A stretch of DNA of 64,000 nucleotides, taken from Methylobacter sp. GTDB taxonomy: Bacteria; Pseudomonadota; Gammaproteobacteria; Methylococcales; Methylomonadaceae. The DNA lies in assembly GCF_030680395.1 (NCBI RefSeq), contig NZ_JAUXVR010000026.1:1-64000 (forward strand), in the 5' to 3' direction. Positions 17,561 through 25,890 of this stretch are shown piece by piece; the stretch's first letter is position 1, and every line of letters starts with the position of its first letter. Both the position numbers and the translations under genes were made by a program. A model generated the notes under the pieces. The model searched no databases. It was not told the DNA's origin and saw only the letters and a list, made by a program, of their open reading frames with translations.

Positions 17561-18232
17561 TTAGATGTCTGCCCACATACGCAGCAGATTGTGATAAGTG
17601 GCGACCAGCGGGACAATCTCCGGGCTTTCCGGGGCGCGGGCGCGCAGGCTCTGGATACCGGCATCCAGCTGAAATAACAGGCAGCGCTGGGCGACATCGC
17701 GAATCATGCTCTGCACCCAAAACACGGCGACATCGCGATGGCCGCCGGTGATGGGTTCCACTCGATGCAAGCTGCTGGATGGATAAAGCACCAGACTTCC
17801 GGCTGGCAGTTTAATTTGCTGCACGCCGTAAGTGTCTTCAATAATCAGTTCACCGCCTTCATATTCTTCCGGTTCGGACAGAAACAGGGTTCCGGATACA
17901 TCGGTGCGAAAAGTTGTTACGCCGACGCGGATCGCATTATCGACATGGATGCCGAAATCCATGCCGGGAACATAGCGGTTAAACAGGGGAGGGCAGACCA
18001 CTTTCGGCAATGCGGCGGAAACGAACAGCGGATTACAATGCAAGGCATCATGCACGAGGGCGGTCAGCACTTGTGTTTCCGCTGCATTGGCGGGCAATTG
18101 CATGTTGTTTTTTACCTTCGCGGCCAGTTGGCCTGCGGTGACCCAGCCATCGACGAATTGCGCCTTGGCAAACAGTTCGCGCGCACTGGCGAGTTCTTCA
18201 CCGGTTAAAACATTTTCAATGGCAAGTAGCAT
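17561..18232 (-). CDS. Fe(II)/2-oxoglutarate-dependent PKHD-type hydroxylase, PiuC/YbiX family
   Basis: 223 residues, the usual length for PiuC/YbiX. The metal triad is visible as H-V-D in F-G-I-H-V-D-N and the distal histidine in T-G-G-H-R-D-V-A-V-F-W, which also carries the 2-oxoglutarate-binding arginine. GAGG precedes the ATG. PiuC-type genes are regularly found next to Fiu/PiuA receptors and are iron-regulated, but their substrate is not established. Here it lies between the receptor gene and the PepSY gene. Confidence 0.9.
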   Translation of the reverse strand: MLLAIENVLTGEELASARELFAKAQFVDGWVTAGQLAAKVKNNMQLPANAAETQVLTALVHDALHCNPLFVSAALPKVVCPPLFNRYVPGMDFGIHVDNAIRVGVTTFRTDVSGTLFLSEPEEYEGGELIIEDTYGVQQIKLPAGSLVLYPSSSLHRVEPITGGHRDVAVFWVQSMIRDVAQRCLLFQLDAGIQSLRARAPESPEIVPLVATYHNLLRMWADI

Positions 18233-18329
18233 GGTTAGCCTCTTTCTATGATGTGATTGCAGTTGGGCATTAAAGATTTATAGTGATTTCTTTTAAAAAA
18301 CGTTTCTGGAGATAGGTATTTTCACTCGC

Positions 18330-18392
18330 TACAAAGACACGAAGGGCACGAAGTTATATTTTTTCGTGTCCTTCGTGTCTTTGTGATGAATA
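18330..18392. repeat. CACGAAG-type inverted repeat, copy C
   Basis: Left arm ACAAAGACACGAAGGGCACG and right arm CGTGTCCTTCGTGTCTTTGT are complementary around a T/A-rich centre. It lies between the receptor and dioxygenase genes of one transcription unit, where it may form an mRNA hairpin. Confidence 0.7.
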
Positions 18393-18433
18393 ATAGAATC
18401 TAACCGCAGGATAGATTACTGAGTGGGCGAGGC

Positions 18434-20575
18434 CTAATATTTCACCCGTAATGTAAGCTGCCCGGAAAGCGGCGTTCCCGGCAGGGCCGTATTGGTTTGT
18501 CCGGATTCGTAATAGACCTTGTCCAGCAGGTTGAAAGCATTGGCCTGTATATCGAAGTACTTATGGTGATAAGACACCGTCGCATCAAGACGGGCATAGC
18601 CGGGCAAAGTCACTTCATTAACCGCATCCGTGAAACGTGAGCTGGACATAAAGACCCCGCCGCCGACTTCCCATTCCGGAGTGATCTTGTAACTGGTCCA
18701 GACCACGCCGCTGTTCTCCGGCACATTCACGGCGTTCTTGCCTTCGAGCGATTTGGATAGGCCGCTGACCGAGCCTGTTGCGCTGTTATTCGATTTAACC
18801 ACTTCGGCATCGAGATAAGCGTAAGTTGCCGAAAGACTCCAGTCAGGCAATAGATCTCCAGCCAGACCTAATTCGAAACCGTCGGTGCGCTGTTCGCCAG
18901 CCAGAATGTTTCGGGTCGGATCGGTAGGGTCGGCGGTCCGCGCGTTGGTTTTTTCCAGGCGGAACAGTGCACCGGTCGCGCTGAGCCGTCCGTCAAAAAG
19001 ATCAATTTTGGCCCCGACTTCCAGGTTTTGGTTTTGCTCAGGTTTAAGGTTGGCGGTATTGCTGGCGAGCGAAAAAGTCTCGGCCGAAGGATTGAATGAA
19101 GTGCCGTAACTGAAATAGTACGCCTGCCAATTTTTCGGTTGCCAAACTAGCCCGGCGCGCGGGTTCCATTGGTGATCGGTGCGCTCGAAATCATTGGCAT
19201 TACTAAGGTTGTCGTCCTGTTTCGCCTGAAAGACATCGTAACGTCCACCGGCAAGCAGCTTCCACTCGGGCGTAATTTCAAACTGATCGAGCACGTAACC
19301 GGCGACGGTATTGGTTTTGGTGTTTCTGTCGGTTGCCAGCACGCCTGAAAAATCGTTGGCCCGTCCTAAACCGACGGTTGACGTTCCTATCGGGTTATAG
19401 ACCGAAACCCGGCTGACGCCGGTCGAATTTTTGCCCCGGAAGCTATAATCTTCCCAACCGACTTCCGCGCCAAAAAGAAAGGTGTTGTTAAAACCGAACA
19501 GCGGTTTTTTGAAGGTAAAATCGGTCTGATTGTAATAATTCTCTTGCGGACTTTCGCGCAGTGCCTGGGTTCGGGCTATGGTCGCTGTCGGCCCAGTATT
19601 GGAGGGTGATCCGGAAAATAACAAAGAGCGGTAGGTACGGTCGTAATTGCCGTATCGGGCAGTATTCCGCACCGAAAAATGCGAGTTAAAACGGTGGTTG
19701 AATATCGCGGTGACTACCGAAGTATCATAAGTTTGCAGCAGGTCATCCTTGAAACCGTAGAATTGATTGACAGGGACATTGGCAGGCCTTCCACCGACCA
19801 TCGGCACGCCGTAATCGAAGACGCTGTCTTCTTCCTGGTGCAGCAGCATCAGGGTTAGATCGGTGTCCTTGGTGAAGTCGACTTTAATCGACGGCGCTAC
19901 CCCCCAGCGGTTGGTGTAATTGTAATCGCGGAAAGAATCGGCATCCTGATAGAGGGCGTTGAGCCTCACGGCCACGTTATCGGTCAGTTTTTTTCCCGCA
20001 TCCAGCGTGGTGCGTTTGAAATCGTAGTTACCGTAAGTAAAATCGGCATTGGCGAATGACTTTCCCATGACCGGTTTTTTGGCAATCGGATTGATGACGC
20101 CACCTGTCGATCCCCGCCCGAACAGTACCGAAGACGCGCCTTTGAGCACTTCGACGCGATCCAGGAAAAAAGTGTCGCGAGAGTATTGACCGTTTTCTTT
20201 TGCACCGTCGAGATAGGTATCGGAGTTCGCTGAAAACCCGCGCAAGGTGATCGAATCGCCGGTACGCCCGCCTTCGCCGGCGGCGATGGTCAGTCCACTG
20301 ACATTCTTCAATGCATCGCGCAGGTTGAAGGCGTTCTGGGATTTGACCAACTCTTCCTTCACTACGCTGACGGATTGGGGAATATCGCGGATAGCTGTTT
20401 CAAACTTAAGTCCGGTGCTGGATGTATCAGCTTTGTAGGCAGGTTCTTTTTCAGCGGCGGCTTTTACCTTAACTTCCGGTAGTACTGACTTTGCAATCTC
20501 TGCGCCCTCGGTATGCGATGCGTTCAGTAATGCAGCAATAGCCAGCATTAACGGTCGGTTCTTGTGATTCTTCAT
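18434..20575 (-). CDS. TonB-dependent siderophore receptor, Fiu/PiuA-like (catecholate type)
   Basis: 713 residues from the ATG at 20575; an upstream in-frame start at 20626 is less likely because the signal peptide begins M-K-N-H-K-N-R-P. There is no STN domain, so it is a plain importer. The plug domain covers about 60-170 (D-I-P-Q-S-V-S-V-V, L-R-G-F-S, V-L-K-G-A-S-S-V-L-F-G-R-G) and the rest is the barrel, ending L-R-V-K-Y with a terminal aromatic. The linked PiuC and PepSY genes match Fiu/PiuA-type loci for catecholate siderophores; substrate is inferred. A Fur box lies upstream of the small genes that precede it. Confidence 0.92.
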   Translation of the reverse strand: MKNHKNRPLMLAIAALLNASHTEGAEIAKSVLPEVKVKAAAEKEPAYKADTSSTGLKFETAIRDIPQSVSVVKEELVKSQNAFNLRDALKNVSGLTIAAGEGGRTGDSITLRGFSANSDTYLDGAKENGQYSRDTFFLDRVEVLKGASSVLFGRGSTGGVINPIAKKPVMGKSFANADFTYGNYDFKRTTLDAGKKLTDNVAVRLNALYQDADSFRDYNYTNRWGVAPSIKVDFTKDTDLTLMLLHQEEDSVFDYGVPMVGGRPANVPVNQFYGFKDDLLQTYDTSVVTAIFNHRFNSHFSVRNTARYGNYDRTYRSLLFSGSPSNTGPTATIARTQALRESPQENYYNQTDFTFKKPLFGFNNTFLFGAEVGWEDYSFRGKNSTGVSRVSVYNPIGTSTVGLGRANDFSGVLATDRNTKTNTVAGYVLDQFEITPEWKLLAGGRYDVFQAKQDDNLSNANDFERTDHQWNPRAGLVWQPKNWQAYYFSYGTSFNPSAETFSLASNTANLKPEQNQNLEVGAKIDLFDGRLSATGALFRLEKTNARTADPTDPTRNILAGEQRTDGFELGLAGDLLPDWSLSATYAYLDAEVVKSNNSATGSVSGLSKSLEGKNAVNVPENSGVVWTSYKITPEWEVGGGVFMSSSRFTDAVNEVTLPGYARLDATVSYHHKYFDIQANAFNLLDKVYYESGQTNTALPGTPLSGQLTLRVKY

Positions 20576-20715
20576 AAATATCTCGCTTGTTGTGTGTAGC
20601 TTGTAGTTGGCTGGCTGGTCACACAAGAGGCGATGGCTGGCTGTTTGTTTTATTTGGTCAGAATTAATTTATACTTTGACGCGTCAATCGCAATCGGTAT
20701 TCTTCTCCGGCCTCT

Positions 20716-20985
20716 CTATAAGTTGAATTCATAAGGCTGAATAAAATCATTAAGCTGATGTTGCATTTTTTGGGAATGCCTTGGGTTGTTTATATGGCAA
20801 ATAAGCCATGACTTTGAGTATTTGGCGTACTTTTCCTGCTTGGTTTTGGTAACATTTAAATTGGCAAGCAAGCGGTAATATCGAGAAATGAGCAGAGCAA
20901 TACAGGGATTTTGCAGAGATTCATATTGAGTTTTCAAATACTCAATAGCCATTAATAACGTCTCTTGCTGATCTTTTTCAGACAT
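20716..20985 (-). CDS. Small hypothetical protein, 89 residues
   Basis: Encodes a soluble, Lys/Gln/Tyr-rich alpha-helical protein with no recognised domain. AGGAGA a few bases before the ATG supports translation. The start lies 34 bases inside the end of the upstream 72-residue frame, so the two are probably coupled. It sits between the Fur box and the receptor gene and is likely iron-regulated with them. Function unknown. Confidence 0.6.
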   Translation of the reverse strand: MSEKDQQETLLMAIEYLKTQYESLQNPCIALLISRYYRLLANLNVTKTKQEKYAKYSKSWLICHINNPRHSQKMQHQLNDFIQPYEFNL

Positions 20986-21170
20986 AATAATTCTCCTGAT
21001 CCGGTTTTATTCTTTTTTGTTAATTTCACAGTGGATAGGAATAATTTCCAAACCGTTTTTTTCGAATCTATATCCAGACATTTAAAATCCACGGCATGAA
21101 TACATTCGCTTTCAATGAGTGATGCTAAGGTATTTACTGAGATTGCTATATGTACCAAGTTATTTTCCAT
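20952..21170 (-). CDS. Small hypothetical protein, 72 residues, first gene behind the Fur box
   Basis: The N-terminal 48 residues look like a folded small domain: V-N-T-L-A-S-L-I, then H-A-V-D-F-K-C-L-D, then S-K-K-T-V-W-K-L-F-L. The C-terminal end is Lys-rich and overlaps the next gene, so it is less certain. I do not recognise the family. The start is about 30 bases from the Fur box, so the gene should be switched on by iron limitation. No strong ribosome-binding site is visible. Confidence 0.55.
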   Translation of the reverse strand: MENNLVHIAISVNTLASLIESECIHAVDFKCLDIDSKKTVWKLFLSTVKLTKKNKTGSGELLCLKKISKRRY

Positions 21171-21199
21171 AGTGAAAGCAAGGCAAGTTACTTTGAATC

Positions 21200-21220
21200 A
21201 AATGATAATGATTATCATTT
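21200..21220. promoter_or_regulatory. Fur box (perfect 10-1-10 palindrome)
   Basis: AAATGATAAT, a central G, then ATTATCATTT: a perfect inverted repeat holding the 7-1-7 core TGATAAT-N-ATTATCA of the Fur operator. It lies 30 bases upstream of the minus-strand gene at 21170 and should repress the small-gene/receptor/PiuC/PepSY unit when iron is plentiful. Confidence 0.9.
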
Positions 21221-21467
21221 ATCAAGTCAACACTTGTTAATCTTTGATGTTATGCATAGCGCCGAAAAGCTTGTTATTTTAGGTTTGAAAAAAACCTGAG
21301 CCATAAATGGACTGGACAACCTTGTCTTTATGGCAATTCGAGCTGTGTTCAAGCTGGAGTGCTAAAAGATAAAAGGCAGGGCAAAGCGGCTGATTAAAGT
21401 AACCCCGATGGCACATTCCGAAGTGCAACAAATAAAGACTGCGTAACATCAATAACTAACCGGTTTT
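21221..21467. other. Intergenic region between two Fur-type sites
   Basis: About 250 bases between the divergent iron-regulated genes. No open frame, hairpin or RNA gene is convincing. It probably holds the promoter of the small membrane-protein gene. Confidence 0.4.
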
Positions 21468-21482
21468 AAATAATGATTATCA
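21468..21482. promoter_or_regulatory. Second Fur-like site
   Basis: AAATAAT-G-ATTATCA matches the Fur 7-1-7 core at 12 of 14 arm positions; the right half is perfect. It overlaps the earliest possible ATG (21473) of the next gene, which favours a later start for that gene. Confidence 0.5.
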
Positions 21483-21526
21483 ACACATTAAATTCATTTG
21501 TTTTTAAATATATTAAATTTATCGAA

Positions 21527-21802
21527 ATGCTCGGCGTACTGATGCGTATTTTTAGTTTTTCGCTGGTCAGTTGGATGGGACCGGAAAGTCCTTTTCTGTT
21601 TGTGTGGGCTTTTAATACCACCGATGCGGTAATACTTTCCTGGTGCTCCATACTCAAGAAAGACAGTGCCTATACCTTGCTGAATGTATTCTGGATTATG
21701 GTCGGCATAATTGGAATGGTTAGAGCCAGTCAAATTTCAGTGATGGATTTTAAATCCGCCTGGCTGCATTTGTTAACGCAAGCCATAGCGCTGTTCAGTT
21801 AA
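21527..21802 (+). CDS. Small multi-pass membrane protein, probably iron-regulated
   Basis: About 91 residues from ATG 21527, or 109 from ATG 21473, which lies inside a Fur-like site. Three hydrophobic segments are visible, with F-V-W-A-F-N-T-T-D-A between the first two and W-C-S-I-L-K-K-D after the second. The overall look is of a small PQ-loop-like or related membrane family, but I do not recognise it with confidence. Divergent from the Fur-controlled receptor group. Ribosome-binding sites are weak for all candidate starts. Confidence 0.55.
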   Translation: MLGVLMRIFSFSLVSWMGPESPFLFVWAFNTTDAVILSWCSILKKDSAYTLLNVFWIMVGIIGMVRASQISVMDFKSAWLHLLTQAIALFS

Positions 21803-21990
21803 ACAGCGCTCCAGGCACAAATGAGCGAATGCGATAAATAAAGCTTGTTATAATGGCCGCCATTAAAATAATGAGATAAACCACTGAGTTAGTAAGGTAC
21901 GTACCACGTATCTTTACTGAACTTGGAAAATGGTGCGTGATGCGTACCCTACATTTCTTGATAATTCTGGTTCAAAAGGAGACGCTGGTT

Positions 21991-23382
21991 TTGACAACAA
22001 CGCAAGACATTACAAGTTCGATGACTTCATCGGAAAAACGCGCCACATGGTCTTTGGCAGGCATTTATGCTTTGCGGATGCTGGGGCTATTTATGATTTT
22101 GCCGGTGTTATCTTTATTTGCCGAACAGCTTGAGGGATCAACGCCTGCGCTGATCGGTCTGGCCATGAGCATTTACGGCTTGCCCCAAGTTCTATTGCAA
22201 ATTCCTTTCGGTTTGCTATCCGATCGCTTCGGTCGCAAAAAAATCATTATTATTGGCTTGGTGATGTTTTTTATCGGCAGTGTGATCGCGGCATTGTCGA
22301 CAACCATTTACGGGATTTTGGTGGGTCGGGCTTTTCAGGGCGCCGGTGCGGTTTCGGCCGTTATCATGGCCTTGGTGGCCGATTTGACTCAGGAAGTTCA
22401 TCGCACCAAAGCCATGGCGATTATCGGAATCAGCATCGGTGGATCGTTTGGCGTCGGCATCATAGCCGGGCCTGTTATTTCCGGATTCGGCGGTGTGCAG
22501 AGCGTTTTTGGGGTAACAGCGGTGCTTACCCTTCTGGCTATTCTGGCGATTATTTATATCGTTCCCAATCCCCAGCAATCCAAATTGCATCGGGATGCGG
22601 AGTTCGTTCCCGAAGAAACCATGCAGGTATTGAAAAATCCGGACTTATTGCGCCTGAATTACGGCATTTTTACCTTGCACCTGATTTTAATGGCTATCTT
22701 TGTGGTGGTGCCTTCGTTAATGAGAGGGGCGGGATTACCGGCAGGGCATGAATGGCAGGTTTATTTACCGGTTTTTGTTATTTCGATGGCTTTCGCCGTG
22801 CCGTTTGTGATTCTGGCCGAAAAGAAACGCAAAATGAAACAGGTGTTTCTCGGGGCCATCGCGGTCTTGGTGATTGCGGAATTGGGCTTGTCGACAGTTC
22901 ATCAAAACCTGATCGGGATTGTAGGTTTCTTGTGGCTGTTTTTTTGCGGCTTTAATTTATTGGAAGCAACACTGCCTTCTTTAATATCGAAGACAGCGCC
23001 GGCTGACCTGAAAGGCACGGCCATGGGCGCTTATTCAAGCTCCCAATTCATGGGTCTTTTTATGGGCGGACTGGTGGGCGGCTGGTTTAACGGCGAATTT
23101 GGAGTCACGGCGGTGTTTTTATTTTGCGCCGCTGCCGCATTCAGCTGGCTGGTCGTGTCTTTATGGATGAAGCCTCCGCGGTATGTGGCAAATCTGCTTA
23201 TTTCGCTGGAAAAACTCAGTGAACAGGGCGCAAATGAATTTATTGCCGAAATGCTTAAAATCAGCGGTGTAGAAGAGATTACCCTGCATTATGAAGAAGG
23301 TTTGGTTTATCTCAAGGTTGATAATCAAAAACTTGATAAAGACCAATTACAAGGTTTGATCACGCAGTATGTCAATGCATAA
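21991..23382 (+). CDS. Major facilitator superfamily transporter, YajR-like with C-terminal cytoplasmic domain
   Basis: About 463 residues. AAAAGGAG at 21974-21981 fits a TTG start at 21991 better than the upstream ATG at 21937. Twelve membrane segments span about 25-395; the MFS signature G-L-L-S-D-R-F-G-R-K-K is in the loop between segments 2 and 3. The last 70 residues (from about 395) form a ferredoxin-like domain, as in E. coli YajR. Substrate unknown; family members are proton-coupled exporters. It is 25 bases upstream of ssb. Confidence 0.88.
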   Translation: MTTTQDITSSMTSSEKRATWSLAGIYALRMLGLFMILPVLSLFAEQLEGSTPALIGLAMSIYGLPQVLLQIPFGLLSDRFGRKKIIIIGLVMFFIGSVIAALSTTIYGILVGRAFQGAGAVSAVIMALVADLTQEVHRTKAMAIIGISIGGSFGVGIIAGPVISGFGGVQSVFGVTAVLTLLAILAIIYIVPNPQQSKLHRDAEFVPEETMQVLKNPDLLRLNYGIFTLHLILMAIFVVVPSLMRGAGLPAGHEWQVYLPVFVISMAFAVPFVILAEKKRKMKQVFLGAIAVLVIAELGLSTVHQNLIGIVGFLWLFFCGFNLLEATLPSLISKTAPADLKGTAMGAYSSSQFMGLFMGGLVGGWFNGEFGVTAVFLFCAAAAFSWLVVSLWMKPPRYVANLLISLEKLSEQGANEFIAEMLKISGVEEITLHYEEGLVYLKVDNQKLDKDQLQGLITQYVNA

Positions 23383-23407
23383 TCGCGTAAACAATGAGGA
23401 GAAATAG

Positions 23408-23887
23408 ATGCTTAATAAAGTGATGTTAATAGGAAGGCTAGGCGCTGACCCTGAAGTTCGGTACATGCCGAGTGGCGGTGCAGTTACGACCCTGAGTCTG
23501 GCAACCTCCAGGCGTTGGAAAGATAAGCAAACAGGCGAGCGCCGCGAAGAAACCGAATGGCATAGGGTGGTGCTTTTTAACCGCTTGGCTGAAGTCGCCG
23601 GTGAATATTTAAAAAAAGGCAGTCAAGCCTATATCGAAGGTCATATCCGCACGCGAAAATGGCAAGCTCAAGACGGCCAGGATCGCTACACCACCGAAAT
23701 TGTCGCCGACTCTATGAACATGCTGGACAGCCGTAGCGGCGGCACTTCCGAGTTTGGCGGCGAGCAGCCACAGGGCGGATATTCCAAGCCTGCCGGTCAG
23801 CCTCAGCAACCGGCGCCGCAGAGCAGTTCCGGCTCCATGCCGCCACCGCCAAATTATGACGACTTTGATGACGATATCCCGTTCTAA
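23408..23887 (+). CDS. ssb: Single-stranded DNA-binding protein
   Basis: 159 residues. OB fold from residue 1 ([17 protein letters not shown]) to about 110, a Gly/Gln/Pro-rich linker, and the acidic C-terminal tip D-D-D-I-P-F that binds repair and replication partners. AGGAG precedes the ATG. It coats single-stranded DNA during replication, recombination and repair. A strong terminator follows. Confidence 0.98.
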   Translation: MLNKVMLIGRLGADPEVRYMPSGGAVTTLSLATSRRWKDKQTGERREETEWHRVVLFNRLAEVAGEYLKKGSQAYIEGHIRTRKWQAQDGQDRYTTEIVADSMNMLDSRSGGTSEFGGEQPQGGYSKPAGQPQQPAPQSSSGSMPPPPNYDDFDDDIPF

Positions 23888-23923
23888 CAGACACCTGGTG
23901 TCTATTATGTAAAGAATACAATT

Positions 23924-23953
23924 AAGAATCCTGTTGTCTGGCAGGATTCTTTG
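23924..23953 (+). terminator. Rho-independent-type hairpin after ssb
   Basis: AAGAATCCTG (23924-23933) pairs perfectly with CAGGATTCTT (23942-23951) around TTGTCTGG; only a short T-run follows. Confidence 0.75.
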
Positions 23954-23986
23954 CCATTGCTGACGCTTTAAAAGTAATAACTGATG

Positions 23987-24485
23987 TTACGCACTGAGCC
24001 GATGCAGTTCGGCAAAACCGGCTTGTAAGGCTTTGATGTAAAGCTTACTTCTAAGTGTGAAATGGTTGAGCTGATGCTTAAGCTTGAGTTGTTCAAGTTT
24101 GAAAAAAAAGCATAGATGGATGCAAAAATGGTCCTGATTAGCAAGATGCTTCAGCTAGCGCCAAAAAGCTCGTCATTCTGGCAGGGATGCCGGAATCCAG
24201 TCACATGGATGTGAGGCTATGGCTTGGCATCAAGCCTAAGTCATGCCACAGCGGTATCGGAAAGTTACCATCCCTGGCTCTGGATACTGGCATCCCTGCC
24301 AGTATGACGGTGCTAGCTGGAGCATCTTGCTAATCAAGAAAATGGTTGCTTTGGGTCCGAATGGTGCGGGTCGGCGAGCGGGCCAAGCCGGTGTTGGATT
24401 TAATAGCTTTGTGGAAGACTTCGATGTTCCACCGTTTTTGATAGAGAATCGTGATCTGGTCGTAAGTATGCTGGAGATCGCTGGA
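23987..24485 (-). pseudogene. Remnant of a DDE (IS4-superfamily type) transposase, C-terminal part, interrupted by a palindromic element
   Basis: Read on the minus strand, 24485 to 24339 encodes S-D-L-x-x-x-Y-D-Q-I-T-x-L-Y-Q-K-R-W-N-I-E-V-F-H-K-A-I-K-S-N and ends R-T-Q-S-N-H-F, the conserved Y-x-K-R-W-x-x-E motif region of DDE transposases. The frame then hits the inserted element. If 24125-24338 is removed, it resumes exactly in frame at 24124 with F-F-F-K-L-E-Q-L-K, L-N-H-F and a natural stop at 23987-23989, which is the usual C-terminus of such enzymes. The N-terminal two thirds are missing, and similarity stops near 24485. It is inactive. Confidence 0.85.
24133..24338. mobile_element. 206-bp MITE-like palindromic element with 8-bp target-site duplication
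   Basis: Terminal inverted repeats at 24133-24159 and 24312-24338 (GATTAGCAAGATGCT and its complement at the core; 25 of 27 positions pair). The inner parts also pair: a CGTCATTCTGGCAGGGATGC-type arm at 24171-24190 and its complement near 24290-24310. It is flanked directly by AAAATGGT at 24125-24132 and 24339-24346. Removing the element and one AAAATGGT restores the reading frame of the host transposase, which proves insertion. It carries no gene, so it must have been moved by an enzyme in trans. Confidence 0.88.
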
Positions 24486-24693
24486 CGGACAAGGCGCTGC
24501 GAAATCATGATCATCGATGGGATAAGTTGCAACGCTTGCAGAAAGAAGTCGCTAAATCTATCGAGGAGGTTGTAATATTAAAAACACGACAGATTTATTT
24601 ATTGTCGGAGTATGCTTCAATTTGATGAAATCCAAGAATAGGCTTTGCGCCTAAGCATCTAAAAATTTTTCTCCGTGGTTTGAGGTTTTGCGC

Positions 24694-25890
24694 ATGTGGA
24701 AAAAAATTTACTCGACTGTCTTCATGCCTCGTCTTGATGATGAGGAACTCGGCAAGCGCCTTGAAGCCATCAAGTCATCTATACCCACGCCGGTTTTTTG
24801 GCTGTTGGGAAAGACCCAATCGGGAAAAACTTCGATCATCAGGGCCTTGACCGGAGACAGCCGCGCCCAGATAGGCAACGGTATGCACGCCTGCACCAAA
24901 ACCGCATTCATTTATGATTTCCCTGATTCCCAGGATTGCATCATGCGCTTCCTGGACACGCGAGGACTGGGCGAAGTGGATTATGAACCGGATGACGATA
25001 TCGAAGCTTTTCAAGAACAGGCGCACGTACTGATCGTGGTCATGAAAGCCATGGATCATTCCCAGCAGGCTGTTATGGCGGCTGTCCGATTGATTCATAA
25101 AGCCAAGCCCGATTGGCCGGTTATTGTTGCGCAAACGGCATTGCACGAGGGGTATCCCGACTCGGCTTTCGAACACATAAATCCTTATCCTTTTGACGCT
25201 GAAGACTGGACTAAAATAATTCCTGAGGACTTGCGCCGGTCTTTACTTGAACAAAGAAAACTGTTTAAGGGTATCGATGCTCAGTTTGTCGCGGTTGATT
25301 TTACGCTGCCGGAAGATGGTTACCAGCCGATCAATTACGGTTTGGAAGCGTTTTGGCATAGCTTGGAAATCGCTTTGCCGCACGGCGTTGCCATGGTGCT
25401 TCATGGCATGAAAGAAATCCGCAGGGAGCTGCATGATGTCTACAGCAAGGCGGCGCATCCGCATATTATTGCCTATGCGCTTACTTCAGGCGCGGCCGGA
25501 GCCGTTCCTGTCCCTTTTGTCGATATTCCTATCGTGACGCTGATTCAGGCCAAAATGTTTCAGACCATCGCGTCCATTTATAATTATCAGCTGGACCGAA
25601 AAAGTTGGGTTGAAATCAGCGGTTCACTCGGCCTTTCTCTGCTGACAAATATCGGCCGCCGCGAATTAATCAAATTAATCCCCGTTTATGGCTCGGCTGC
25701 GTCTTCCGCGCTGACCGCTGCAACAACCTATGCATTAGGCAAGACGCTGACGATTTACTTTCAAAACTTACGTAGCGGGACCGCGTTATCCAGTGAGGCA
25801 TTCCAGGTTATTTACAAGGAACAGTTTGAGCTGGGCCGATCGATGTTGAAAGATTATGTGAGTGAGATTCAGCAGAAGGTATTGAAATGA
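24694..25890 (+). CDS. GTPase with C-terminal DUF697-like region
   Basis: 398 residues from ATG 24694, with TGAGG eight bases upstream; the TTG at 24688 is too close. The P-loop is G-K-T-Q-S-G-K-T-S (about 39-47), a G2-type threonine and D-T-R-G (G3, about 88-91) follow, and a possible base-recognition region near V-A-Q-T-A is degenerate. The C-terminal half has alpha-helical, partly hydrophobic stretches around G-A-A-G-A-V-P-V-P-F-V-D-I-P, as in DUF697/YcjF-like proteins that associate with membranes. It overlaps the next GTPase gene by four bases (ATGA). Function is unknown; the pair probably works as one system. Confidence 0.82.
   Translation: MWKKIYSTVFMPRLDDEELGKRLEAIKSSIPTPVFWLLGKTQSGKTSIIRALTGDSRAQIGNGMHACTKTAFIYDFPDSQDCIMRFLDTRGLGEVDYEPDDDIEAFQEQAHVLIVVMKAMDHSQQAVMAAVRLIHKAKPDWPVIVAQTALHEGYPDSAFEHINPYPFDAEDWTKIIPEDLRRSLLEQRKLFKGIDAQFVAVDFTLPEDGYQPINYGLEAFWHSLEIALPHGVAMVLHGMKEIRRELHDVYSKAAHPHIIAYALTSGAAGAVPVPFVDIPIVTLIQAKMFQTIASIYNYQLDRKSWVEISGSLGLSLLTNIGRRELIKLIPVYGSAASSALTAATTYALGKTLTIYFQNLRSGTALSSEAFQVIYKEQFELGRSMLKDYVSEIQQKVLK

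Noticed and set aside
24236-24575. Overlapping frames of 98 and 110 residues on both strands
   Set aside because: They run across the palindromic element and transposase remnant; the transposase frame explains the sequence.
24464-24625. Plus-strand open stretch ending in a stop at 24623-24625 that looks like the tail of a protein
   Set aside because: No start, overlaps the transposase similarity at its left end, and no family recognised; may be an old gene fragment but cannot be supported.
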